The notes under the pieces were generated by a model that did not search any database, was not told the DNA's origin, and saw only the letters and a program-made list of their open reading frames with translations. Shown in pieces: positions 1 to 8,718 of a DNA stretch of 64,000 nt (position 1 is the first letter of the stretch; the number at the start of each line of letters is the position of its first letter). Source of the stretch: UBA4732 sp963823075 (GTDB lineage Bacteria > Planctomycetota > Planctomycetia > Gemmatales > Gemmataceae). The DNA lies in assembly GCA_963823075.1 (NCBI GenBank), contig CAWGKE010000002.1:248001-312000 (forward strand), written 5' to 3'. The translations under genes and the position numbers were made by a program.

Positions 1-1350
1 GCGCCAGGCCCTTCACCTGGCGTAACCGATACGCCTCCTCACAGGCCCCCTGCTCCTGACGCACGTATGCCTCGCCGTACTTCAAGAGGCGGTACACCCG
101 CTCCGCGATCTTCCGCGCCGTCGCCACCACCGCCTTGCCGCCCCCGGCCCGCGCCGCAATCCGCCGGTAGAACGCCCCCAACGCGTTCTTGGCGTGGTGG
201 CAGCCCTGCGCCGCCAGGCGAAACGCCCGCGCCGCACGGTTGGAGCCCCGACGCACCCGCCGGCTCCTGATCTTCCCCGCCGAACCCTGGTGCTGCGGAC
301 AGAGCCCAGCCAACTGACGAACCGCTTGACCGTCGGGAACTTGCTCAGGTCCGTGCCCAACTCGCTCAGGACCACCAAGGCCGTCGCCGCGTCGATGCCC
401 TCGATCGCCGTCAGGTCCACCCCCGCCAGCCGGAACAGCGAACCGCGCACGTCGAAACGGGCTTCGTTCGCCGCCCGGCCCCGCTTGCGAGGCTTGGGCG
501 GCAGGGGCCGGCCGCCGCTCTTGTCCGTGAAGGTCCCCAGGTAGGCTTCGACCTGCGCGTCGCACTCGTGCAGCCGCGCGTGGTAGCACTCGTACAACGC
601 CAACGCCTGACGCAGCGCGAACAAGTGTTCCTCGCGCCAATTGCCCTGCAAGGCCCGCGCCAATTCCGCCTCCGTCCGCCGGCACCGCTCGTGACGCAAC
701 TTCGCCAACTCCCGAGGATCGCGTTCGCCGCGCAGGATCGCCTGGAGGATGGCCAGGCCCGTCACGCCGACCACGTCGCTGACCGCCTCGGTCAACTTGA
801 CGTTCATCTCCTCCAACGCCTTTTGCACGTGCTGGACGTGCTGGCCGGCGTAGCCGATCAGCATCTGCCGTTGCCGCAGGTAACCGCGCAGGACCACCAC
901 CTGATCCTCCGGCCGGAACGACGCGCTCAACAGCCCGTAGCTGTGCAGCCGTTGAATCCATTGGCAATCCAGCACGTCGCTCTTGGGCCGGCCGGGCGCG
1001 TGCCGCGTCTGCCGCGGATCGACCAGATAGACCGCAAAGCCGCGCCGCTCCAACAGTTCGAACAGCGGCACCCAGTAGACGCCGGTCGATTCCATCGCCA
1101 CCGTGGTGACGTCGCAGGCCTGGAGCCAATCGGCGAGCGCCTCCAGGTCGGCGGTGCAGGCGCCGAAGGCGCGGACGTGGGGCGGCAGGTGGGCAGCCGG
1201 GTCGGCGGGGTCGGCGGCCACCGCCGTGGGCGGCACGGCGACGTAGTGGCGCGCCGCATGGACGTCGATGCCGGCGGCGTGCGGGTTGGTGACCCGCAGC
1301 GGCTCAGGGGAGGCGACGATACGACCGTCTTGGCGAAAGCGTGGCGTCAT
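1..1350 (-). pseudogene. IS110-family transposase, frameshifted and cut by the window edge
   Basis: The N-terminal half is a DEDD (RuvC-like) domain. Counting from the ATG at 1350, D29, E87 (in AMESTGVYW), D125 and D128 (in KSDVLD) fit the acidic tetrad. That start has GAGGT upstream. The frame is lost near position 304, just after a VSWLG motif. The next frame continues as LCPQHQGSAGKIRSRRVRRGSN and on to the window edge, which is the C-terminal Transposase_20 region carrying the serine nucleophile of IS110 enzymes. One base is missing at the junction. The sequence shows a broken copy, but an assembly error is equally possible. The right-hand end of the element lies outside the window. Confidence 0.85.
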
Positions 1351-1904
1351 GGCGACCTCGGGATGAGGGTGCGGGTGGTCAACGGGCGAAGGGGCCGCGG
1401 GCGCGGGAGTGCGTAACGGAGGCAGTCTCTCCAACGGGAACACGCCGCGGCGTGTCGCCAATGCGGTCGTCGCAGACTCCCGGGACCAAGCTTGCTTTCG
1501 GGCACGAAGCGCCAAGGCACGAGCGGCCACCTCGACCCGCGGCCCCGCACCGATAGGATAGGCATTCCCGTGGCGCGCTGGACCTCGGGCCCAAGTACCG
1601 GGTTGAGGTCACCATCCCGGGGCGTCAGGGCATCCGCGCTAAGCGCGACTTCCATCCCACTCGTGGGAGCGCCAACCTCCATTGAGGCCTCGCGCCACGG
1701 CTTCTCACCCCGTTCCTGGCAGCGGTATCGCCGCGGAACGGGGTGAGGAGTTTGCTTGGCGCTGCGGGCTCGCCGAACCGCCCTCATTTCTTCCGAACGC
1801 GCTAAAGGCGGCGGACAAGGGATCAAACGCCGCGGCCCCGGAGTGGGCAAGGTTCTTGGACCTTGCCCACTCCAGGGCCGGAGCTTCTTCTTTACCGACT
1901 CTCA
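1351..1904. other. Hairpin-rich non-coding region upstream of the IS110 transposase
   Basis: No convincing gene is seen here. Two perfect inverted repeats stand out: 13-bp arms at 1704-1716 and 1735-1747 with a smaller GCGG/CCGC stem in the loop, and 14-bp arms at 1840-1853 and 1860-1873 with a 6-nt loop. In the IS110 group the non-coding end upstream of the transposase encodes the bridge RNA, so this stretch may include that RNA. The left boundary of the element was not identified, and the second hairpin could instead be one of the intergenic palindromes common in this genome. Confidence 0.5.
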
Positions 1905-2597
1905 TTATCGGTGGAGCGGCTCGCGCCGCTCGGTGCGGATGAAGCGAGTTCGGACAGGAAAGCCGGCGACCACGACTTGGGGACCCGACCCACAGACGGC
2001 CCCGAACATCGCCGCCAGCATCGAAAACAGCACGCCGGCGAACGTCCACCACGCCGCCGGAATCGCCCGCGGCTCCGCGGCGGCGGTGCGCATCTGGGCG
2101 CCAACGCGGTCGGCGTAGGTGCGGTAGTTCTTGATGTCGTCGGCCGACATTCCTGCTTTCTGCAGATCGGCGTCGGACAGGGTCGGAGCGGCGGCCTGGA
2201 CGCCCGACGGCGAACTCGCCACGCTCATGACGGCGTTAAAGCCGAAGCGGACGTTGGCGGCCGTCATCCAGAGCAGGAACGCGAAGACCAGGCCCCACAT
2301 GACGACGCCGCAGATCGCCGCTTCCCCGGAGGTTTCGCCAGCGGTGCATTGGCTCACGATAAAGCCCCCAGAAAACAGGGCAATCAGCAACGAAACCAGC
2401 GCCCACGCCGCTGCCCCAAATCCGAGCTGCTCGTCGGTCGAGTGCGAGCTGATGCTCAGGCCGAGCGCGACGCCCAGCAGGCTCAGCAGCAGGTAAACGG
2501 CCAGCGCCACCACGGCGCCGGAGACAATGGCGCCAAGGCTCACTCGGCTGCGCACGGGCGCCACTTGCGTCACTTCTTGAATAGGTACGGTTGCCAT
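1905..2597 (-). CDS. Integral membrane protein of unknown function
   Basis: A 230-aa protein whose ATG at 2597 has AGGAG eight bases upstream; the open frame extends 14 codons further but that part is unlikely to be translated. Hydrophobic segments lie near residues 20-45, 60-85, 95-115 and 185-210. The first (GAIVSGAVVALAVYLLL) resembles the start of the PhnA-like/YrzE-type membrane proteins often found near stress genes. A polar segment around residues 125-180 separates the last two helices. It is divergent from the DUF1328 gene, with a 371-bp gap between them. Function unknown; the family assignment is tentative. Confidence 0.7.
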   Translation of the reverse strand: MATVPIQEVTQVAPVRSRVSLGAIVSGAVVALAVYLLLSLLGVALGLSISSHSTDEQLGFGAAAWALVSLLIALFSGGFIVSQCTAGETSGEAAICGVVMWGLVFAFLLWMTAANVRFGFNAVMSVASSPSGVQAAAPTLSDADLQKAGMSADDIKNYRTYADRVGAQMRTAAAEPRAIPAAWWTFAGVLFSMLAAMFGAVCGSGPQVVVAGFPVRTRFIRTERREPLHR

Positions 2598-2968
2598 CAG
2601 CGGTTCTCCTGGAAAAGGAGAGGCGCGTTGTCCCCGCACCGGACGCCTGCCGCCAGCGGGACTCGCGCCTCCCGAAGTTCAATAATCCCAAAAGTGCAAA
2701 CGGCGCGCCTTTGTCCAGCCAAAACATCCACCGTTGGCATCGACTTGCTCAGTGGAGGGCGCCCGATTTCTCTTGGAAATGCGTCCAAAATGCGGTTGGT
2801 GCAAGCGCCTGCGGCGCTCGACGCCCGGCACAACCATTCGGGGACGCCGCCGCTGTTCTTGGCACGGCGAATGCTTCACACCAAGATGCACCGCCCGGAT
2901 GAGAACGACTTTTCCGAGCGGAATGAGCAAGCCATCGACATCCCGAAGACCATGAGGAGGTAACAGTC
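2598..2968. other. Divergent intergenic region
   Basis: A 371-bp stretch between a minus-strand membrane protein and the plus-strand DUF1328 gene. No gene or strong palindrome is seen. It contains the sigma-54-like motif listed separately. Confidence 0.6.
2859..2875 (+). promoter_or_regulatory. Candidate sigma-54 (-24/-12) promoter
   Basis: TTGGCACGGCGAATGCT fits the consensus TGGCACG-N4-TTGCW with one mismatch, and GG and GC are exactly 10 nt apart. It lies about 95 nt upstream of the DUF1328 start codon and points toward it. It is found by pattern only. Confidence 0.45.
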
Positions 2969-3145
2969 ATGCTCCGCTGGGCCATTGTGTTTCTGGTGGT
3001 CGCCTTGATTGCCGCGTTGTTCGGCTTTGGCATGGTGAGCGGCATCGCGTGGGACGCCGCGAAGATCCTGTTCTTCGTGTTCATCGTCCTGGCGGTGCTG
3101 TCGTTCCTGGGAGGCTTCATCCAGAGGGGCGCGCCGCCGGTTTAG
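2969..3145 (+). CDS. DUF1328 small membrane protein (YtjA family)
   Basis: A 58-aa protein: MLRWAIVFLVVALIAALFG, then a second hydrophobic segment containing WDAAKILFFVFIVLAV, then a short tail. Two transmembrane helices and the overall length match DUF1328 proteins, small inner-membrane proteins often linked to stress responses; their biochemical function is unknown. The start is secured by AGGAGG at 2955-2960, eight bases before the ATG. A sigma-54-like motif lies upstream. The gene is complete and has no frameshift. Confidence 0.9.
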   Translation: MLRWAIVFLVVALIAALFGFGMVSGIAWDAAKILFFVFIVLAVLSFLGGFIQRGAPPV

Positions 3146-3275
3146 CCGGCCGATGTACGGACAGGAAGGGGCGAAAAAGCCTATGGCGAAACCGTCGGTC
3201 GTCGGAATGGGCGGCCGGCGGTTTCTTCTTCCCCGCGCCGCGCCGCGCCGCGCCGAATCGCCGACGAGGATCCTC

Positions 3276-5153
3276 ATGGCAGCGCCGAATCAAGGCGGCC
3301 CGCTGCGGCCGTTCGTGACCACCACCACCATCCTTCTGGTCGTCGCCGCCCTGTACCTGGCGCGGGTCGTCGTCGTGCCCGTTGTGCTGGCAGCGCTGCT
3401 GGCGTTCTTGCTGACGCCGGCAGTGAGCTGGTTGCAGCGCTGGCGCGTCCCGCGTATCGCCGCGGCGGTCGTGACGGGGCTTCTGGCCTTCGCGTTGCTC
3501 GGCGGGCTTCTGGCGACGATGCTGATCCAGTTCCAGGGCCTCGGCCGGAACCTGTCCACGCACCGCGAACAGATCCTGAAAAAAGCGGAAGGCGTGCATC
3601 AGATGATGTCGGGCGACTGGCTCCAGAACCTGCGGAGCCTCTTCGACGACACGGTTCACACGATCAGCCCAGCCGCCGTGACGACGCCGCCGCCGAGCCA
3701 GGTCCCGTCCCCCGGCACGGCGATCCCGGCCGAGGGGACGCCGCCCCCCGCCGCCGCGGCCACGCCGACCTCCAACTTCTGGGGACCGCTCATGGAATGG
3801 ACCTTCGCTCCCGCCCTGGAGGTCGGCGTGGACGTGGGCATCATTGTCGTCCTGGTCGTGTTCATGCTGACGCAGCACGAAGATTTGCGCAATCGCATGA
3901 TCCGCTTATCCGGCACGCGGAACGTGACCAGCACGACCAAGGCGCTGGGCGAGGCCGCCCGACGGGTACGTCAATACTTGCTGATGCAGTTCTTCATCAA
4001 CCTCTCGTTCGGCGTCGTCGTGGCCGTCGGCCTGTGGCTGATCGGCGTGGAGGATCCCTTGCTGTGGGGCCTCCTCGGAGGGATCCTGCGCTATGTGCCG
4101 TACATCGGCACGTGGCTGGCCGCGGCCTGTCCGGTGCTGCTGAGCGCCGCGCTGAGCGACGGGTGGACGCAGCCGCTCCTGGTGCTTGGCCTGTTCGCGT
4201 TATTGGACCTCGTCATCACGAACGCCCTGGAGCCGGTGGTGTACGGGCGCAGCATCGGCGTCTCCGGCACGGCCCTGCTGATCGCGGCCGTGTTCTGGAC
4301 GTGGATGTGGGGGCCGATCGGCCTAATCCTTTCCACGCCGCTGACGGCGTGCGTGGTGGTGCTCGGAAGGACCGTGCCGAGCCTGGAGTTTCTCAGCGTG
4401 GTGCTGGGCGACCAGCCGCCGCTGTCGCCGCACCTGAGCTTCTACCAGCGGCTTCTGGCCCGGGACGAGGACGAAGCGTCGGCGGTGGTGGAGGAATATA
4501 CTCAGAAAAACGGGGTCGAGAAAGTCTACGACGACCTGCTGGTGCCGGCCCTGGTACACGCGAAGTGGGCGCGGGACCGAGGCGGAATGACGCCGGAAGA
4601 CGAGGAGTTCATCCTCGCGGCGACGGGGCGGCTTCTGGAGGACGTGGTGTTCCCGGCGCAGGACGCGATCGACTCGAAGGAAACGGCGAAGGGCGGCGAG
4701 GAGATGAAGTGCCGGCTTCTGGTGCTGGGCTGCCCGGCGAAGGACGCGGTGGACGAGATGGCCTTGCAGATGCTGCAACGGCTGCTGCCGGCCGGCAAGT
4801 GCCAGATGGAAGTGTTATCGAAGGACGCGCTGGCCGGCGAGGTCCTGACGCGGGTGGGCGAGGCGAAGCCGGCGGTGGTGGTGATCGGGGCGGTGCCGGC
4901 GTATTCCTTTTCGTCGATCCGCTATCTCTGCAAACGGCTGCGGGCGCGCTGGCCGGACGTGCGGATCGTGGTGGGTTGCTGGGGCCTGCGGGAGGACGTG
5001 AAGCCGACGATGGAGCGGCTGATGACGGCCGGGGCCGATCAGGCGTCGGCGGAGCTGGTGCGGACGCGCGACCTGTTGCTGCCGCTCATTCAGGAGGCGT
5101 CGCTGAAACGGGCGGCTCGCGAGGAACAGCCGGCGGAGGCGGTGCATGTTTGA
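3276..5153 (+). CDS. AI-2E-type (PerM/UPF0118) permease with C-terminal cobalamin-fold-like domain
   Basis: A 625-aa protein whose ATG at 3276 follows GAGGA. The first ~385 residues are an AI-2E/PerM exporter: three N-terminal helices, a soluble segment with a Pro/Ala/Thr-rich linker, then a cluster of helices containing GILRYVPYIGTW and the GTALLIAAVFWTWMWGPIGLILSTPL signature region. The last ~240 residues are soluble. From MKCRLLVLGCPAKDAVDEMA through VVVIGAVPAYSFSSIRYL to IVVGCWG they show the alternating strand/helix pattern of a B12-binding-type Rossmann fold, but no DxHxxG cobalamin motif is visible. The substrate is unknown. It is not in an obvious operon. Confidence 0.85.
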   Translation: MAAPNQGGPLRPFVTTTTILLVVAALYLARVVVVPVVLAALLAFLLTPAVSWLQRWRVPRIAAAVVTGLLAFALLGGLLATMLIQFQGLGRNLSTHREQILKKAEGVHQMMSGDWLQNLRSLFDDTVHTISPAAVTTPPPSQVPSPGTAIPAEGTPPPAAAATPTSNFWGPLMEWTFAPALEVGVDVGIIVVLVVFMLTQHEDLRNRMIRLSGTRNVTSTTKALGEAARRVRQYLLMQFFINLSFGVVVAVGLWLIGVEDPLLWGLLGGILRYVPYIGTWLAAACPVLLSAALSDGWTQPLLVLGLFALLDLVITNALEPVVYGRSIGVSGTALLIAAVFWTWMWGPIGLILSTPLTACVVVLGRTVPSLEFLSVVLGDQPPLSPHLSFYQRLLARDEDEASAVVEEYTQKNGVEKVYDDLLVPALVHAKWARDRGGMTPEDEEFILAATGRLLEDVVFPAQDAIDSKETAKGGEEMKCRLLVLGCPAKDAVDEMALQMLQRLLPAGKCQMEVLSKDALAGEVLTRVGEAKPAVVVIGAVPAYSFSSIRYLCKRLRARWPDVRIVVGCWGLREDVKPTMERLMTAGADQASAELVRTRDLLLPLIQEASLKRAAREEQPAEAVHV

Positions 5154-5279
5154 GGAGGGGGTCCGACGCCCCGACGCCGGCCGCTCGCCTCCGTCTTGCG
5201 ACTCCCGCGCCCGGCGCGCTATGATAGCGTCGCCCGGCGTTGCTTTGGCCGGGCCTTCGACCCAGCCGAGACCACCCGA

Positions 5280-6392
5280 ATGCACGAGCCGTCTCACGCC
5301 TTCCTGAAAAACCTTCTCGAAACCCCCAGCCCCTCCGGCTACGAGCGCCCCATCCAGGACGTGGTCCGCGCCTGGGCCGCCGACTACGCCGACGAGGTGC
5401 GCACCGACCGCCACGGCAATGTCATCGCCGTGCGCCACGCCGCCCGCCCCCTCCCTGCCCTCCCCCACTCGGGGGGGGAGGGCAGGGAGGGGGGCGGCGA
5501 ACCGCCGCGCGTCATGCTGGCCGGCCACTGCGACCAGATCGGCCTCATGGTCCAGTACATCGACGACAACGGCTACCTCTACGTCCAGCCCATCGGCGGC
5601 TGGGACATGCAAATCCTCCTCGGCCAGCACCTCACCGTCTGGGCGAAGAACGGCCCCGTCCCCGGCGTCGTTTCGCGCCGGGCGCCGCATCTGCTGACCA
5701 GCGAGGAACGCAACAAGGTGCCGCAATTCACGGACGTCTGGGTCGATGTCGGCGCCAAGGACCGCAAGGACGCCGAGGAGCTGATCGCGCCCGGCGACCC
5801 GGCGACGGTGGCGCTCGGCTATCGACCGCTGCGCAACGGCCTGGCTGCGTCGCCGGCCATGGACGACAAAGTGGGTCTCTGGACGGTGATGGAAACGCTG
5901 CGGCTCTTGCGCGATCGGCCGCTGACCTGCAATGTCTACTGCGTATCCACGGTCCAGGAAGAGATCGGCCTGCGCGGCGCCACGACCAGCGCCTACGGCA
6001 TTCACCCGACCGTCGGCGTCGCGGTGGACGTGTGCCACGCCACCGACACGCCCGGCAACGACAAGAAGCAGCTCGGCGACACGCGGCTCGGCGCCGGCCC
6101 CGTGCTGTTCCGCGGGCCAAACATCAATCCGCGCGTGCTGGAGCGCTTGCAGGACGCGGCGAAGCGCGTGGAGATCCCGGTGCAGGTGCGCGGCACGCCG
6201 CGGGCGACCGGCACCGACGCCAACACCATGCAGCTCAGCCGCGAGGGCGTGGCGGTCGGCCTGGTCGGCATCCCCAACCGCTACATGCACAGTCCTGTCG
6301 AGGTGGTCAGCCTTGACGACCTCGACCGGGCGGCGCGGCTGCTGGCGGAGTTCTGCGCGGCAGTCGGGCCGCAGGCGGACTGGACGCCGTGA
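5280..6392 (+). CDS. M42 family metallo-aminopeptidase (glutamyl aminopeptidase/endoglucanase-like)
   Basis: A 370-aa cytoplasmic enzyme expected to remove N-terminal residues from peptides using two metal ions. The visible ligands and catalytic residues are H83 and D85 (GHCDQIG), D195/D196 (MDDKVG), the acidic pair E227/E228 (QEEIG), D250 (DVCHATD) and H337 (HSPVE), which is the full M42 set. The ATG at 5280 is chosen because the family start SHAFLKNLLETPSPSGYE follows directly. A GC-rich palindrome at 5446-5494 lies inside the gene and codes for a Pro/Gly-rich insertion (residues about 56-76) between two conserved strands, without breaking the frame. Confidence 0.93.
   Translation: MHEPSHAFLKNLLETPSPSGYERPIQDVVRAWAADYADEVRTDRHGNVIAVRHAARPLPALPHSGGEGREGGGEPPRVMLAGHCDQIGLMVQYIDDNGYLYVQPIGGWDMQILLGQHLTVWAKNGPVPGVVSRRAPHLLTSEERNKVPQFTDVWVDVGAKDRKDAEELIAPGDPATVALGYRPLRNGLAASPAMDDKVGLWTVMETLRLLRDRPLTCNVYCVSTVQEEIGLRGATTSAYGIHPTVGVAVDVCHATDTPGNDKKQLGDTRLGAGPVLFRGPNINPRVLERLQDAAKRVEIPVQVRGTPRATGTDANTMQLSREGVAVGLVGIPNRYMHSPVEVVSLDDLDRAARLLAEFCAAVGPQADWTP
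5446..5494. repeat. GC-rich palindrome inside the M42 peptidase gene
   Basis: Arms of about 21 bp (GCCCCCTCCCTGCCCTCCCC and its complement) with a short loop. Related Pro/Gly-encoding palindromes occur at 33581 and 34639. Confidence 0.8.
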
Positions 6393-6465
6393 GGGCCGGC
6401 CCTTGGACTTCTCCCCGTTCAACCTGCCGCTGACCGACCCCCGACACCCCTTCCACGTCCACCAC

Positions 6466-6912
6466 ATGGAAATGGCGCTGGACGAGGCTGCCGCCGCGGC
6501 CGCCGAGGGCGAAGTCCCCATCGGCGCCGTCGTCGTCTCCTTCCGGCGCGGCGTCATCGGCCAGGCGCACGACCAGCGCGAACAGCTCCTCGACCCGACG
6601 GCTCACGCCGAGATGATCGCGATCACGCAGGCCGCCCAGGCGCTGCGGTCGTGGCGGCTGGAGGACTGCGCCCTGTACGTGACGCTGGAACCGTGCCCAA
6701 TGTGCGCCGGCGCCATCGTCCAGGCCCGGTTGCCGCTCGTCGTCTACGGCTGCACCGATCCCAAGGCCGGCGCCTGCGACACGCTCTATCAGATCCCGGC
6801 CGACCCGCGTCTCAACCACCGCGCCCGAGTCGTCGGCGGCGTGCTGGCCGAACGGTGCGCGGCGGTGCTCGGTGAGTTCTTCGCGGCCCGGCGCCGCGAG
6901 GGAAAGAAGTGA
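6466..6912 (+). CDS. tadA: TadA-like nucleoside/tRNA adenosine deaminase
   Basis: A 148-aa zinc deaminase. The zinc/proton-shuttle motif is HAE (H47, E49) and the second zinc motif is PCPMC (C77, C80), in the TLEPCPMCAGAIVQAR context typical of TadA, which converts adenosine to inosine at the tRNA-Arg wobble position. Other cytosine/guanine deaminases share these motifs, so the tRNA assignment rests on overall resemblance. The start is uncertain: ATG at 6466 is used, but an in-frame TTG at 6403 would add 21 residues including HPFHVHH. The gene follows the M42 peptidase with a short gap. Confidence 0.85.
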   Translation: MEMALDEAAAAAAEGEVPIGAVVVSFRRGVIGQAHDQREQLLDPTAHAEMIAITQAAQALRSWRLEDCALYVTLEPCPMCAGAIVQARLPLVVYGCTDPKAGACDTLYQIPADPRLNHRARVVGGVLAERCAAVLGEFFAARRREGKK

Positions 6913-6979
6913 GCGTCGGAGCCGCGACCGTGAGGGAGCGCTCTTCTCCCCCGGTCCCTCACGATTGCGGCTCCGACGC
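6913..6979. repeat. Intergenic palindrome, family 1 (GGAGCCGCGACCG type)
   Basis: Arms start with GCGTCGGAGCCGCGACCG and end with its near complement. The same family recurs at 19810, around the IS at 20350, at 21805 and at 39450. Confidence 0.85.
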
Positions 6980-7074
6980 CTTCCGGATTTGCCCCGGCCC
7001 CTTTCCTATGCCATAGTCGATTGAGGTTTCTTCCGCCTGCGCAACCGTTCACGCCCCGAAAAAAAGATGCTATC

Positions 7075-7446
7075 ATGGCGCGAATCCTGGTGATCGACGA
7101 CGACGTGCTGCTGCAACGGATGCTGAAGCAGACCTTGCAACTCCTCGGTCACGAAGTGGAGCAGGCGTTCGACGGCGCGGAGGGCGTCCAACTCTGTCAG
7201 GCGTCGCTGCCCGATCTGGTGCTGACGGACATTCTCATGCCGAATCAGGACGGCTTGCAGACGATCCGCGAGCTGCGCCGGGCCTGCCCCGACGTGCAAA
7301 TCATCGCCATGAGCGGCGGAACGCGGATCTTCGCAGACATGGATGCGCTGCCGTTCGCCCTGCACTTCGGCGCCCGCGGCGTGCTCTACAAGCCGTTCGG
7401 CCACAAGGAACTCACCGCGGCGCTGCACGAGGCGGTCGGCGCGTGA
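7075..7446 (+). CDS. Single-domain response regulator (CheY-like receiver)
   Basis: A 123-aa receiver domain without an output domain. The acidic pocket is IDDD (residues 7-10), the phospho-acceptor is D52 in VLTDILMP, the switch serine is in IIAMSGG and the conserved lysine is in LYKPFG. It probably passes phosphate to, or binds, another protein. No partner histidine kinase is adjacent; the nearest one in the window is at 12.1 kb. The gene stands alone between two hairpins. No clear Shine-Dalgarno sequence precedes the ATG. Confidence 0.9.
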   Translation: MARILVIDDDVLLQRMLKQTLQLLGHEVEQAFDGAEGVQLCQASLPDLVLTDILMPNQDGLQTIRELRRACPDVQIIAMSGGTRIFADMDALPFALHFGARGVLYKPFGHKELTAALHEAVGA

Positions 7447-7450
7447 CGCC

Positions 7451-7513
7451 GGTTAGCCGCGACGCGCAGCGGAGCGCCCGGGACAAGCGCTCCGCTGCGC
7501 GTTGCGGCTAACC
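7451..7513. repeat. Intergenic palindrome, family 2 (GGTTAGCCGCGACGCGCAG type)
   Basis: 27-bp arms around a ~9-nt loop, between convergent genes. A close copy is at 8643-8710, so the pair brackets the PfkB gene. Confidence 0.9.
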
Positions 7514-7519
7514 AAAAGG

Positions 7520-8602
7520 TCACCGCTGGACGCGGGCCGACCCGCCTTTCGCCAGCGCCTCCACTTCTTCCCGCCGGGCCATGGACACGTCGCCGGGGTA
7601 CGTCGTCAGCAGCGCTCCGTGCGCCCAGCCGAGGCGGAGCGCCTCCTCCGGCGGTCGGCCGGCGATCAAGCCATAAATGAGACCGGAGGCGAAGCCGTCG
7701 CCGCCGCCGATGCGGTCGTACACGTCCAGGCGGCAGGTCGGACTGACGAACCGGTGGCCATCCAGCCACAGCACGGCCGCCCAGTCGTGGCGGTTGGTCG
7801 AATGCACCTCGCGCAGCGTCGTCGCCACCAGGCGGACGTTCGGATGCTGCTCCACGACGCGGCCGATCATGCCGAAGAAGGCGTCCGGGTCGAGCTTCGA
7901 CTTCGCGGACACCTCCGGCCCCGGAACGCCCAGCCCCTTTTGAAGGTCCTCTTCGTTGCCGATAAGCGCGTCCACGCGATCGACGATCCGGCGCAGCACC
8001 TTCTGGCCGCGTTCGACGCCGCCGACCGACGCCCACAGCTTGGCCCGAAAGTTGAGGTCGAACGACGCGACGGCGCCCGCCGCCTTGGCGGCCCGCATTC
8101 CTTCGAGGATGAGTTCCGAGGTCGTCTCGGACAGGGCGGCGAAGATGCCGCCGGAGTGGAACCAGCGCACACCGCCGGCGAGTATTTCCGGCCAATCGAA
8201 GTCGCCAGGCTTCAGCAGGCCGCCAGCCTCGTTGGAGCGGTTGTAGAAGACCACCGGCGGACGCACGCCGCAGCCGCGATCGCTGTAGACCGTGGCGATG
8301 TTCGGCCCGCGGACGCCGTCGTGCTCGAACCACTTGTAGAACGGCCTCACGCCGGTTTCGCGCACCCGCGTCTGGACGAGTTCGCCGATGCCGTAATTCA
8401 CCATGGCCGTGGCGACGCCGGTGCGCAGGCCGAAGCAATCGGACAGGTTGGCGGCCACATTGTACTCGCCGCCGGAAACGTGGACGTCGAAGGAGCGCGC
8501 CTTGCGGAAGGGAACGACGCCGGGATCGAGCCGGTGGACGAGCGCTCCCAGGGAGAGGAAGTCCAGGTCGCACGGGTCGCGGCGGATGGCGAAATCGCTC
8601 AT
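7520..8602 (-). CDS. PfkB-family sugar kinase (2-keto-3-deoxygluconate kinase-like)
   Basis: A 360-aa ribokinase-fold enzyme that would phosphorylate a sugar or sugar acid with ATP. The N-terminal GG motif is in HVSGGEYNVAANLS. The C-terminal PfkB signature is DRIGGGDGFASGL, whose aspartate in GDGF is the catalytic base; the usual A of the GAGD anion hole is G. The closest general resemblance is to KDG kinases, but the substrate cannot be fixed from sequence. It lies 3' of zwf on the same strand, separated by a palindrome, which suggests sugar catabolism. Confidence 0.87.
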   Translation of the reverse strand: MSDFAIRRDPCDLDFLSLGALVHRLDPGVVPFRKARSFDVHVSGGEYNVAANLSDCFGLRTGVATAMVNYGIGELVQTRVRETGVRPFYKWFEHDGVRGPNIATVYSDRGCGVRPPVVFYNRSNEAGGLLKPGDFDWPEILAGGVRWFHSGGIFAALSETTSELILEGMRAAKAAGAVASFDLNFRAKLWASVGGVERGQKVLRRIVDRVDALIGNEEDLQKGLGVPGPEVSAKSKLDPDAFFGMIGRVVEQHPNVRLVATTLREVHSTNRHDWAAVLWLDGHRFVSPTCRLDVYDRIGGGDGFASGLIYGLIAGRPPEEALRLGWAHGALLTTYPGDVSMARREEVEALAKGGSARVQR

Positions 8603-8642
8603 GAACGGTCCTCAATAAAGATTCATCAATGATTGAGTCCGT

Positions 8643-8710
8643 CCGGTTAGCCGCGACGCGCAGCGGAGCGCACCGGGTGGAGCGCTCCGCTGCGCGTCGC
8701 GGCTAACCGG
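8643..8710. repeat. Intergenic palindrome, family 2
   Basis: Arms begin CCGGTTAGCCGCGACGCG and close with the complement; nearly identical to 7451-7513. Confidence 0.9.
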
Positions 8711-8718
8711 CGCCGCGG

